Source: Symbiodinium natans (taxonomy: Eukaryota > Sar > Dinophyceae > Suessiales > Symbiodiniaceae). From it: DNA of 38,535 nucleotides. The DNA is taken from assembly GCA_905221605.1 (NCBI GenBank), contig CAJNDS010001049.1, positions 1 through 38,535 of the forward strand, given 5' to 3'. This document shows, one piece after another, positions 15,660 through 26,821 of the stretch (position 1 is its first letter; every line of letters starts with the position of its first letter). The notes under the pieces were generated by a model. It ran no database searches, was not told the origin of the DNA, and saw only the letters and a list, made by a program, of their open reading frames with translations. The position numbers and the translations under genes are program-made.

Positions 15660-18600
15660 GTCCAGTCCACTTTTTCGATTGCCGGCCTCGCAACATGCTG
15701 GGCTTTGGCGAAGTTTGAGGATATGCTACGATTTGATATGTTACAGTTACAGGTCAATTGAGTTTGCATGCTGCAACCTGCGTGAGAATACCGCACTGGG
15801 TTGCTCCAGTAGTTCGTTCCTGTAGTTCGTTGTGGCCTAATCTGCGCCACGTTGCGATGGGTGCGCAACTGTCACATGTTGCTATAGCATGCAGTCGCGT
15901 TTCAAACGCATGACCAGGGCAAACTAGGCTCTTCTACTCACCAGGACACGTTATATGTGTGTTTGCTGACTATACGATGTGCAGAAGGTAGCAGAACCTG
16001 TGACAGCTGGGCTTGCCCATCGTAGTAGATCGGTCCGCCCACAGATGTGGGAAATACACATGCCAGCGTCTTCCGACAATGTGCGGAAGACCTAGTGGCG
16101 TGAAGTCCTGGGGAGACGTGCTGTATGCAATGGTGTCCTGTGATATTGCCTGGTCCTTGCGACAGTATGATGCGAATGATCTTGCATGATCTTGCTGTCT
16201 GGAATCAACGGCTCCTCAGATTGAGTGGCTTAGTCGAGCTGAGACCTATGAACCATGAAGCTCGGCTGGCTTGTCCGAGTTGCGAGAGTGCAGAGCTTAC
16301 CCGAATCTTGCGAAGTGAAACCTTGAAACTGCGCTGCTGAGACCTAGCTGACCTAGCTACCATGTACCGTTGCCGTATTCTGAAATGCATACGGAGGTCG
16401 AGGACCGATATTTATTCACATTCTGATGAAAATTTTGGAGTTTGCGAGTAAGTCTGTTCGCTTCAGGCGATGAGGTGTCTCGCTTGGCGATCTATTCTGG
16501 AATATTCTGGATTTTCAAAGCAAGTCCCAGTTTGGCAGGTTGTGCGCGTTTAGCCTTGGGTTTATTGAGGCCCGGGACCATGTGCAAGCAGAATGTTGTA
16601 TTTGCTCACATGCGGAACTGCTAGCACGTCAGAGCATCGCTCGCGTGCTCATTCTTGTCTTGAGCAGTGGCCTGCAGCATATGAGCTGATGAGGAGTGAC
16701 TGCTTTCCTCTCCCCCTCCTGGCCTGAAGCTCACGATCAAGAAAAGCACCCCTGCTTGTCTCGAGTCTATGGGTCGGGTTTCTGTGGTTGTTGTGGTTTG
16801 TTGGAGAGAAGTTCGCCCGCCACATGGCCGAAGCTACGGGACAGGGCGCATGGTCCGCAAGGCTTGCGGAAGTGCATGGCACCTTATTTTGGCCATCGCA
16901 TGATTATTCCTATACATATGTATCTATGTACATATATACATACAAAGCACATATTCTGGATTTTTGTATACACAGACATAGCTTACATTTACATTATACG
17001 CTATACTACATCATGTGCTGTGCCAGGCACAAGCCGTGATCCGCTTGAACCAAGAGCTGAGGGCAGCAAGGCCCAGGGGGAGATTCCGGGAGTGACATGT
17101 GTGAGTTTAGGGTTTATAATAGGGTCAGGGTTTCGGGTTTAGGGTTTAGGGTTTGGGGCTTAGGGTTTAGGGCTTAGGGTTTAGGGTTTTCTGGTTTAGA
17201 CTCCCGGTACTAGCGCAATTTTTTTGGTGGCTTGAGGGACTTTAAGGAACAAGGATCTTGAGTCGTTGGGGCATATTTTGGCGTACACCTTTATGGCCTC
17301 CCGCCAATGTGAGGCCGTTTGACTGCAGCATTCGATGCATTCGGCAAGTCTCTAGTCCCATTCTATAGACTGCAGATTGTCAAGCCTGGCAGTGCATGAG
17401 CTCCGTGCTAGCACGGGCAGCTTGGCTTTGGCAGTGCACGTTCCTCGCAAGTATCAATGGAGGTCGTTGGCTGCGTTGGTGGCCGCTATCAAGGTGCTTG
17501 GGTTGGGATTGCCCCCTTGTACTCACACTCCTCAGTTTGGATTATAATAGGGGGTACGATAATCCCAATTAAGGACTGTTAGTAGAACTCGGAACATCCG
17601 AATGCTTGGGCCACTCCGGACATGGCTGGAAACGCGTGTGCGAACTGGTCAGGCGAAGGCCCATGAATTTGACGGCCAGCATGTGCCTTGCATGTTTACA
17701 CTGCCACAGCAGGAGACTCAGATGCTACAGAGATTGTTCTGTGTCGGCCACAGGTTGCCACTGCAATCTACACCTTTGCAGTGCTGTCGCCCAGGACGCG
17801 ATGTAACATGTAAATCGGCATTTAAAACCTGAGCCGTGTCTACGCAATAGAAGTCTCAACGTCCTTGTCTCTGCGCAGGCCTCAGGCCAGGGCGTTTCTT
17901 CGAACGAGTCTCCCTGCAGCAGCCGCTGTGCCGCCCTCAGAAACTCAAGTTCACGAACGTCTTCTCCTCGGCCATGCCAGCATGCGCGTCCATGTGCAAG
18001 GTGAACTGTCTAGCTGACCACATGGCGAAGGCCCGTTTGCAACATCTTGCAAATCACCAGCAAGCGCTTGCACAAACTGTGGCCAGTGCGCAGGAGCTGG
18101 CCTCAAACGGCTTTGGACATCGCAGTCTGTCAAACGTTTGCTGGGTGCGCACGTGCGCTGCACCGCGGTCTGTCAAACGATTGCAGTTGCTGGGCATTCA
18201 CCACCAGGGCTCTACTTCGGCTTGAGGGTGGAGCTGTAGCCTGGAAAGAGGGCAGTGGGAACAAGGGGTATAGGCGAAGCACAGCAGGCCGTGGCGAAGC
18301 TTCACGCCGACACGCCGCTGTCATGAGCTTTGCATCGGCATTGAGCCAGCGTTGACGAGCTTGTCCGCGACATAGACGTCCTGATCATCTGATCGCAGCA
18401 TTCTGCAACTGAGGTTGGAAGCGCAAGCAGTCTCGCTTGCCCTGGCTGCAGTGGCACCCTCGGCTTGCACGTCCACAGCATCGTTGAGCACCTCCCCCGT
18501 CAAGCCATGTGGTGTGCCAGATGTGACGGCTGTGTTCCTTGTGTCGCTTCCTTGCTCTGTCCCAGTCGCTGAGGTTGGGCGGACCTCCGAGATGAACTCT

Positions 18601-19361
18601 CAGGCTCCTGCACTTGCATGCCTTCTTGAGCTGGGGCCAGCACAGTGTCGAAACATGCTCTCGATTCATTGAGGGCCTTTCGAACACATGCTGGGCGTTT
18701 GCGGTGCTGAAGCTTCCGCCCGAGATTGCCCACAAGGTTTCATCATATTATGATTATTGTATATGATTAGACTCAGACATAACATTATTGGATCTATATG
18801 CTTACATTAATCTATTCTTGTATTACTCTAGCATAATGTGATTATTTTTGTATCATGTCACTATCATGAGATTACTTTGTGAACGCTTGGGCGCGCCGCC
18901 TCGAGGAGCGGGGGTTCCTCAGAGGTTTCAGGGATGGGGGGACGGACCGGATAGTGGTCTGCTTGTTCTAGATGCCTCTCGGCAAAAAGCCAAGGCGAAT
19001 TATGTTAACGTATTGGATGTATTGTTCTTATTACGTTGTTAAAGTCATGCCGGTCCTGTGTAGTAGTCCTGTGCTCCACTAGCCCTCTTGCCGAGGCTCC
19101 CTCTCGAAGAAGGCTCCAGGCTAGGAGCGCATGCAGGGCATGCGATAGAATTCCACTACGGCATACTTATGGCACTTGGTACAACATACCTGAGCATGCA
19201 TGCGACCATCTCTGGGGCAGTTTCTGGTGGTCAGCCTGCAACGCCATGCTGAGCATGGACAATGCAGAGTTGCGGCCTTTGTCATTTGATCACAACCTGT
19301 AGAGTGCTCTTCATGCTGGAGCAGCTGAAGGCCCCAGCATCTGGCAACCCTGCTGTGGGCA
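15660..19361. other. Gene-poor stretch
   Basis: I see no gene I can support in these 3.7 kb. A frame near 17885-18000, just after a CGCAG acceptor, and a minus-strand frame at 18321-18503 have protein-like composition, but neither carries a known motif. AT-rich, TATA-like sequence lies at about 16905-17010 and 18735-18860. Telomere-like sequence lies at 17103-17192. Confidence 0.45.
17103..17192. repeat. Telomere-like tract
   Basis: TTTAGGG, CTTAGGG, TTCGGGT and related units for about 90 bp. Confidence 0.75.
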
Positions 19362-21178
19362 ATGGCGACATCCCAGGTGGAGGCGCATTCGCATGCACGT
19401 ACCAGCACGTTGCCGAGTCATCAAAGATCAAGGCAAGTCTGCCAGGACAGATTCCCAGCTGCGGGGGATGCCTTGGATGCCATTGTGCTCCAGGCGAAGG
19501 GCTGGGTAGCAAAGCCTCAGAACGTGCACCTTAAGCCCGCGACCTTGGCACAGGCCATGAGGATGTGCCATGAGTTTTCGCCGCAGAGTCCCACCTGCAG
19601 TTTGGGGGGGGGGGGGGGCAGCGAGCTGAGGATGCGAAAGCAATGGATCGACTTATCACGTTAGAGCCATACGTCCTTTAGCCGGATACATGCTGTGCCA
19701 TTGGGAAGCCCTTTCGTGGGTGCCAGCCATCTTGGAGTGATCTTTCTGTGGAGAGCTATAGGAACTTGGCCATCTGCGCCTGGAGCTTCGCAAGGCCTAG
19801 CACGGTCTTGAGTTTCCGGGAAGGTTTCGAGTCCAAAGATCTGGCTGCTACAGAGGCTGGCAGAATCTCCGGATCCTCTTCTGACGCTGCCACGCCGCCA
19901 ATAAGTCCATGGCTTACCCTTGAAGCAGCATGTCCTGCCAATGTCGCCCAGGCTCACCGAGATAGCACAGGAGCGCGGTCTTGAAGGCATCTCCGGAATT
20001 TCCAAGCACTTTCCTCATGGTTCCACTAGCCTTTATCTTTGGGCAGAACGATCAGAATGTCTGGAGGATTTTCGACCCTTGAGATTGCCACGGCGGCCTG
20101 GGCCTTCGCACGCATTGGGGAGGCTGTGCGCATTGCCTTGTCGCCGCTGATGGCCGCCCAGTCCGGCTTCACCAGCTCACAGACCTGCAGGTTTCTGAAA
20201 AGCAAACGCAGCTGCCCTATCGAAGCTTCTGCGCGAGACTCAGAAGCCGCAGTCGGCGCTTGTTGTTTGTTGCTGCGCCATCCTTCATCCAGGTCTTCAA
20301 CTGGTGGAGACTGGGTGTGCGAAGCTAGCGGAGTTCTCGCAACAGGTTTGGTCCCAACTGTTGGCTTTGCAACCTTGTCGGACCCGAACGCACCATTTCC
20401 TGCTGGTTTGAAGCTAATCTAAGGGGCTTGCAAATCTCGCCTTCGCTTTGTCTTCATCAATGCCACTCGGCCGCATCACTCGGCAGCAGGGTACGTGCCG
20501 CCTCTTTGGTCTTGGTTTCAGGAATCCACCTCGTCAGAAACAAGGCTCCCGGACTCGCATCTTCCGTGCTGTCGTGGTGTTCAGCGCTTCAGAAGCTTTT
20601 CTCCAGGCAAGCAGCAACATCAGCGGCAGCATCCGGCAGCCTCGGAGTGACCACATGCCCCAGAACGTCTCTTCGCAATCTTCCATGGCATGAGAACTCC
20701 GACCTTCATCCTGACATACCTTGGGCCCCTTAGCCTCCTGAAGCTGAGCCAGTTTTTGCCGGGCAACTTACCGTGGCCTCCGAGTTGAATGGCTGTTGGT
20801 TCACCCGTGCGCAAGTTCGTGGGGCAGTGACAGCTGGGCAAGCTGTGAAGGCAAATAGCAGCATGTCTCTTGGCTGTTCAATAACACCGAGAGAGAGGTT
20901 CTCTCACCGCCCGACACAGAAAGAGTTCCTCGGCCTCCGACATCTTGTCGCCCGAGGAGTAGCTACCCGAAGGCCAGAAGCGCAGTGGCAACGCATCATC
21001 TCATGGTTCATGGAGCACGTCGTGGATCGGTCTTGTGTATGCAGAGCAGCCCCTGCGCTTTGGCCTGGCAGGTCAAGAACGTCATCTGCGACATCAGGGC
21101 CTTCGCACAAGATTCGAAAATGCATCGCCCGCGTGTCGTAGCGGCACTGTGGATTCCATGCCCCCAGGCCCGTGCTTA
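19362..21178 (+). pseudogene. OPR-like repeat protein, decayed or heavily split
   Basis: Separate short + frames carry segments resembling the helical repeat of octotricopeptide/RAP-type organelle RNA-binding proteins, whose hallmark is a (L/V)AN.AWAFA-like core. The segments are DALDAIVLQAKGWVAKPQNV (about 19470-19530), RNLAICAWSFARP (about 19761-19799), LEIATAAWAFARIGEAVRIA (about 20078-20137) and KNVICDIRAFAQ (about 21076-21111). They lie in order on one strand but in different frames with stops between. They could be exons of one gene or a degraded copy. A run of 15 G (19604-19618) interrupts the first segment. Family members usually act in organelle RNA processing. Confidence 0.35.
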
Positions 21179-21577
21179 GCTAGTATGTCTCTTTCGTGCA
21201 GGTTCTGAGGTGTTCGGCATTCATCGTTTGCTTCTTGCATGGCACGGTTCGGAGACCAAACCGTCATGCTCTTTGTTGGTCCTGAGGTTTCGTGGTCTGT
21301 TTCATTGCTGACGGGTGCCCGCGCCGGATGCCTCTCTGTACATAGACCACTCCGCTCATGAAACGGATGTTCAAAGTAAGCCGACCACCATCTCCAACCT
21401 CGATTTCAAGTCGAGATGTCAAGTCCTTGCGCGACGAAGTTTGTGCTGTCGATCACGTCGCGCATGCATGGGAATCCTTAGGAGTTTTTTGGTAGCAGCA
21501 GATGCGCGTGGTATCGCAACTTGTTAACTTGTGTTGCTTGTTCTGACTTGTATGCGCAACAAACAGGCCCGGCCTGC

Positions 21578-22995
21578 ATGCTGCTCAAAGTGGTGCCTCC
21601 GAAGACTGAGCATCGTCCGCTATGTGCAAGCCTGCACGGTTGCTTCCAGTCGATGCAGGCACGACTATGGCAAAGAGCAGCGGCCACAAGGCCAAGGAAG
21701 TGGAAGGTTCAGTTCGGGCATGCTGGTACTCCCGTCCCTAGCATCGGTCATCAAGCATGCTTGACGGCATCTTCGCCGCGGCACAGCCACTCCAAGCCTC
21801 ACCACGTCCCGTATGCGCAGCGGGAGCTGTCAATGCTGCGGCCTGCTGAAAGCTACAGCTCGGCCACTGGTATCCAGCGCAAGAAGGGTAAGCAACTTCT
21901 TTTTTTGGCTACTCCTACAGATCCCTTGAGCATCAAATCCCCGCAACGAAGCCCGAAGTTTTCCCACCAGCGAGCTCGCATGAAAGAGTGCAAGACGTCC
22001 GCAGCATTGCTGAAATGCTTGTCGGATGCCGTTGACGCCAATAAGGTTGATGCGAGCGTGATCGGTGCAGCCATGCAGACATGCGGGCACAAGCGCTGGT
22101 GGGAGACACTTATGCAGGTGCATGACAAAGCCCATTGTCTTGATGTGGAATTTGACCGCGTTCAAGGGACGATCTTCATGAACTCTGCAGCCTGCTTGCA
22201 GCGCTCGCAGTGCTGTCCGACAGAGCTGGCTGCCCGCAAGAATCGAGCTCTGAGTTTGAGCAAACATTCCTGCAACCTTATGCCATCGCCATCTTCCGAG
22301 CTGGACTTTCAATGCCAGATCGGTCCTGCTTGGAGAGTCTGTGCTGAAGTCGGTGAGCAGGCACTGCCATGGGCAGAAGAGATTCTTAGCTGGTGCAAGA
22401 CACAGAAGTATGCAATGACGTCCATGCAGTATGGACCTCTTCTAGCGCTCTTTGAGCGGTGCAAGCATCGTAGTCGAGTAGAGAGCCTACTACATGAGAT
22501 CATGCACAGACAAGGGTTGTCCCGGACCGAAGTTGAACTCGGCGGTCTGATCAATGCCGCTGGCAGTGGAAACGGGTCGAGACGATCTGGGACCTCTTGG
22601 TGACCAAATCATCACTGAGACCCAACGTCATTTGCTACCGAGCTCGGAGTAAGGCGCACCTTTTGGCAGGAAGGCCAGCCACGGCTGCAAAGATCATGCG
22701 AGACATGAGTGCAGCTGGAATACCAACCGATGCTGCGCGGACATCGGCAGTGCACCTTCAAGCGATGTTGATCGTTGCACATGCAGAGCCCACTAAAGCC
22801 AACAAGCGGCAGTTGAGAAAGTGTCTGGCTGCTGCAGAGGAGGCTGATCTGAGTGAAGCTGGCAAAAAACTTGCGACTAAGCTGAAGCAGTTGATCAATC
22901 TGGCAAAGGAGCTGCTGTCGAATCCTTCTGCTCTGCGATTGCCCGACTTGCTGGTGGAACAGTATGCCCAGGAAGGTTTCCTTGCTGCAGAGTGA
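21578..22995 (+). CDS. Pentatricopeptide repeat (PPR) protein with a frame break
   Basis: Frame 1 (ATG 21578, alternative 21653) has an Arg/Ser-rich N-terminus that could target an organelle. Helical repeats follow: VIGAAMQTCGHKRWWETLMQ, WAEEILSWCKTQ and HRSRVESLLHEIM. It reaches LINAAGSG near 22565. The continuation of the PPR motif is in another frame: WKRVETIWDLLV, then RPNVICYRARSKAHLLAG and MRDMSAAGIPTD, running to TGA 22995. A one-base loss near 22567 or an unrecognised intron explains the break. PPR proteins bind organelle RNA in a sequence-specific way. The degenerate repeats are typical of dinoflagellate members. Confidence 0.65.
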
Positions 22996-23482
22996 AGATT
23001 TTTGGATACTCTTAGACGTATGAAGCAGTAAACATCTGGAGCAGGTATCCTGCTAGCATGAATTTGACGGTAGCCCCCAGTCCCAGTCAGACGGGCGTGT
23101 GTCGTTGTGAAAAGAGACAGGTGTGTGAGCATGCGGAGGGTAAAGACCGGCAGTGAGTCTGGTAGCAGAAACCGTGCTGAAGATCCTTGGGGACCAAGTC
23201 TGCAATAATTAGACAGGGCGCGGGGCACCGCAGTGTTGGCAGAATCTACATTCAAAATATCTCAAACCTCAACTAGAAATCGTTTACCCTTTACAAGAGG
23301 GTCGTCTCGTGTTGGTGTTTGCGGTTCAGGCAGGAACATGGCCCTCTCCCCAAGCCATGCCGCTACATGTTGTGTACTTGTACGCAACCAGGCTTGTGCT
23401 AGGGTAGCAGTGTGTTGTCGTGGCTGCTGCTGAAAACCTGCAGCAAATGCAGTGCTTGCAGAGTTTTCTCCACCCGCCCGCC
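22996..23482. other. Intergenic, no supported gene
   Basis: Only short frames without recognisable content. This probably includes the 3' UTR of the PPR gene. Confidence 0.5.
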
Positions 23483-23757
23483 CTAGTTGCTAGCAGCAGG
23501 GTGCTGGATTTGCATGTGCCGCTGCGTTTGAGCAGAAGTCGGTGCGCACATGTCTTGAGGGGGTTGGTTTGGTGTAGAGAGATGTTGAAGATTCTCGAAC
23601 TTTCCTCCTTCAAGTGCTCGAAGCAGCATGAGTATCAAGTTAGTGTTCGCAGGTAGAGCATTCCACCACCACGCAGCAGTGCCAGAGAAGCTATAGTGCC
23701 GGAAGGATGTTACACGATCCACAAGGAATTCATGCGCCTGCTTCCCGCCCTATATAA
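23483..23757 (-). mobile_element. Possible LINE-type retrotransposon tail relic
   Basis: On the - strand the frame reads RVTSFRHYSFSGTAAWWWNA, then LPANTN. The pattern of a basic segment, (Y/F)SF, small residues and WN(A/S)LP is the familiar end of reverse transcriptase proteins of non-LTR elements. An Arg-Ala-Leu-Glu helix follows. The rest of the element is not seen, and the frame stops soon after, so this would be a 5'-truncated fossil. Confidence 0.4.
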
Positions 23758-24849
23758 GCACCGAGTCGAGAACCCTCCAAAAAAGCTGCACTTAAGGTTG
23801 CAAAGCCTACCCCGTATTTGCCGCACAGGAGTGGCCCTAGAATGCCCTAGAAAAACCCAAGCCCTGCATCTAAACCCTGAACTCCAGAAGCCTTGGGGAT
23901 AGCATCAGGGAATGTGTGCGAGGTCCGCACCCCGAAAAGAAAAGCAGCTGCAGAAAGCCCTTCTGAGAAGTCCCAAGCTGCCTTAGATCCCTTATAAGGT
24001 TCTCCATTCGCATGAATGTGGAGGGTTCCCTAAATTCGGGCGCCCGCCCTTTCGACTGCGGAACTGGCCATGTGCTCTCGCCGCCTCTGGATCTCCTGCA
24101 TCTTGCTTGGGCTGGTCCTTGCCAGCTCCCGGGATGGATCCTGAGCCGTTTGAGGGTAACCGGGTCGGGGTTTCCAGGTTCAAGGGGCGAGGGAGGGCTC
24201 AGGGCTCTCGGGTCTTTGCTTTAAAGGGCTTCGGGCGGCAAATCTGCGAGATACTAGTTTGCATGATGGGATCTGCCAATCAAGCACCCCATCAGACACA
24301 CAGTTATTCGGGCTCGGGGCAAAGCAGGGGCTTCAGGACTCAGGGAAATCGACATGGGCTCAACAAAGGGGGAATCTACGTGAATATGCTTGAATATTCC
24401 GTCCCGAAAGAGCACGCAGCATCCACCTACAAGCCGAGCCGCCAAGCAGCAAATTTTCTTCTCAAGACAGATATGTGGAACTTGTAGCATCACTGATCAT
24501 CGCCTCCTTCCCCCGTGTCAAAAAAAGTCCAGGGTTGTTCTGAGATGTGAAAACGTCCAGCTTTATTTTAACAGATGTTCTACATTAGTAAGTTGAGGGT
24601 AGCTGGCTGAATCAAGGTTTGGGCCGCGAGATTTCCACCTGGGGACGGCCTGTGGTGAATGACTCCATCGTCAACGCCGCGAGACCTCGGCCAGTGCAGG
24701 ATCGACGGCGGGATCCTGGGGCCCAGGGGCCGCTAAACCATAAATAGCTTGCTGTCGAGGAACATACTTTGAGTTAGTATATTCTGGACATCTATACTAG
24801 CAAAACACCGCGGTGTCCTGACTAACTTGAGTGAACTACTAGCAGCCCA
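23758..24849. other. Gene-poor stretch
   Basis: Frames up to 126 codons (24107-24487 +) exist, but none has recognisable motifs. No repeats stand out. Confidence 0.45.
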
Positions 24850-25095
24850 GCTTCACAAGACCAAGAATCGCAAAAGAACCGCAGCGCAAAGCAGCAAGCG
24901 ACTGCCCTCCAGGAAGAGGCTCTGCGGCCTACGGCCTCGGGAGGGTCCCAGTCCCCAGTGATGGAGGAACCCAAGAAGGACAGCGACAGCCAGCTTGCTG
25001 AGAGTGACGACTGCGAGCCTTTTGGTAGTGCCTGGTAGTGGATCCACTGATCGTATCCTAGGCAGCAGAACATCTTCCGAAGTGGTGGGCAGTCA
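24850..25095 (+). repeat. Duplicated segment, copy A
   Basis: From CAAGACCAAGAATCGCAA through the Glu/Lys-coding block and on to GCAGAACATCTTCCGAAG, the sequence matches copy B (25771-26016) at most positions in the same orientation. Copy A is interrupted: the frame that is open in B meets stops after a region of small indels near 25000-25060. A frame on its far side (about 25071-25231) is open for some 50 codons. Confidence 0.75.
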
Positions 25096-25734
25096 CAGAA
25101 TCCCTTGAAGCACCCTGCAGGGCAGTAGCACAGGAGGTGTGCGTGGTACACGCAGAGAAACAGACGCAAAGCAACGCTTTCAACACTTGGACTTGCAGTT
25201 GTCGCGACCTTGACGCAGCACGCGAGGCTTAACAGTCGTGACAGCAGCGACAGCAAGGCTATCTTCAACTTTCAATCCATACCTTTCGCATGCCTCCGAA
25301 TGCTATGCAGCCAGAATGCCAAGACTACTGCCTGAAAGCACTTGACCGACTGGCGCAGGAATCTTAGCAAGGGCTGCGTTGGTGCTAACAAATTCTTGGC
25401 TCCAAGGAATCCTGTCAGCAACCCTTCTTCCATACTTGTGCCCACCAATCTGCTTTGCACCACTGGGAGTGCTTGCGCTGGGGATGCGTCCCGTCCTTCT
25501 TGGAACAAAGAGGTGCCATCGAAAATGGCGCGTACATTGCACATAGCAGCTCATGGCGCTTTCCGTGTATGCACGCGATAAGCATGACACAACAGCGAAA
25601 GTTGGGGAAACATATCTTCCCCAAATGTTGTTGCTTGCTGTGAAGGAACTCACATGACGTTTGTAATCTACAGACCATCTAGTATGCCTCCACAGTTTCC
25701 TCATTATGCGAACTTAGCTTGGGTTCCTTAACTT

Positions 25735-26088
25735 ATGAAGAGCAGCACCCTCGTCCGGGGTTTTCAACAAATGCAAGACCAAGAATCGCAAAAGAACCGC
25801 AGCGCAAAGCTGGAAGCGACTGCCCTCCAGGAAGAGGCTCCGCGGCCTGCGGCCTCGGGAGGGTCCCAGTCGCCAGTGGTGGAGGAGCCCAAGAAGGACA
25901 GCGGCAGCCAGGAAGAACGGTTCCAGAAGCACTTACTGTGTGTGACGAATGCGAGTCTCTTCGGAAGAAGTGGAGCCGCTGCTCGTATCTTAGCCAGCAG
26001 AACATCCTCTGAAGCGGTTGTCACGCTCAGCAACACGTACGGTACAGCGAGCTTTGCTCAATGGATCTGGGACGAGTGCAAAAAGTAG
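25735..26088 (+). CDS. Hypothetical charged protein over duplicated segment copy B
   Basis: ATG 25735 opens a frame of 117 codons with a Glu/Lys/Ser-rich, disordered first half (QDQESQKNRSAKLEA and SPVVEEPKKDSGSQEE). A second frame across 25937-26012 reads CDECESLRKKWSRCS and may be the genuine continuation, with a Cys pair spaced like a zinc finger. The segment from 25771 to 26016 is duplicated about 0.9 kb upstream, so this may be a pseudogene pair. No family is recognised. Confidence 0.3.
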   Translation: MKSSTLVRGFQQMQDQESQKNRSAKLEATALQEEAPRPAASGGSQSPVVEEPKKDSGSQEERFQKHLLCVTNASLFGRSGAAARILASRTSSEAVVTLSNTYGTASFAQWIWDECKK

Positions 26089-26821
26089 GCTGAAGCATAA
26101 GCGGCCTGCGGTAGCTCGTGACAGAGCTGTGCCGAGAAATTCACCTGCTGGGAGGATGGGCCTTCAACGAAATCCTACCCCAGGCAGGCTTGGGCTTTGC
26201 ATGCCCAGTTTCAGTTCCGCTGCTGTGAGCCGCAGAGATGTTGCTTGCACATTACCGTCTGTAAGACTTAGGAACAACCACATCATGGTTCCCAATCAAG
26301 ATGCCACGAATATGTTTGCCACAAGTCTTACCAATTTCGGAGCCCGATGTGCTTTGCGCGTTGCGATCGAATGTAGTAGCCGCTTCTTTTCCTCAGGAAA
26401 CTCAGCCCTGAGCTGCACGAAATTCCCTCAGCAGCTAGGACAAAGCATTGATAATCCCGGAATCCGATACCCAGAAGCCAAAAGCCTCGTGGCAACAGAA
26501 TCGGGTTCCGAATTTTTTGGAGTTGCACAAGCTCTTCTTATGAAGCAGGCATGTCTACATGGACATGGGTGCAAACTGGGCCAACACCCTCCGCCTGTGC
26601 CTCCTCAGCAGCTACCGTGGGCAGGGGGCAGGTATCAGAAGCCAGGAGCAAGTCTACTGCCACTGTTAATCTGTTGCGAAGACCTAGAAAGAATGCGAGA
26701 CTGCTCCCGTGCTTATCACCCTGGCACGAAAGCAAGTTTGATTCCATGTGAAATGATTGGAGTTGATCAGTGCTTTCGTCATTGATCTGAACCCTGTGGG
26801 CGCCAAGACATTAGCCCCTAA
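26089..26821. other. Stretch with an open frame of uncertain meaning
   Basis: A + frame stays open through 26785 (about 250 codons counted from 26018) but has mixed, coding-unlike composition and no motif. I do not call it a gene. First exons of the FkbM gene may lie here but were not found. Confidence 0.35.

Noticed and set aside
21888-21920. Possible 33-nt GTAAGC...CTACAG intron in the PPR gene
   Set aside because: The signals look good, but 33 nt is very short and the frame stays open through it, so no splicing is needed.
26018-26785. Plus-strand open frame of 255 codons
   Set aside because: It begins without a convincing start, shows no domain, and its composition is not that of the confirmed genes. 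Kept only as a note.
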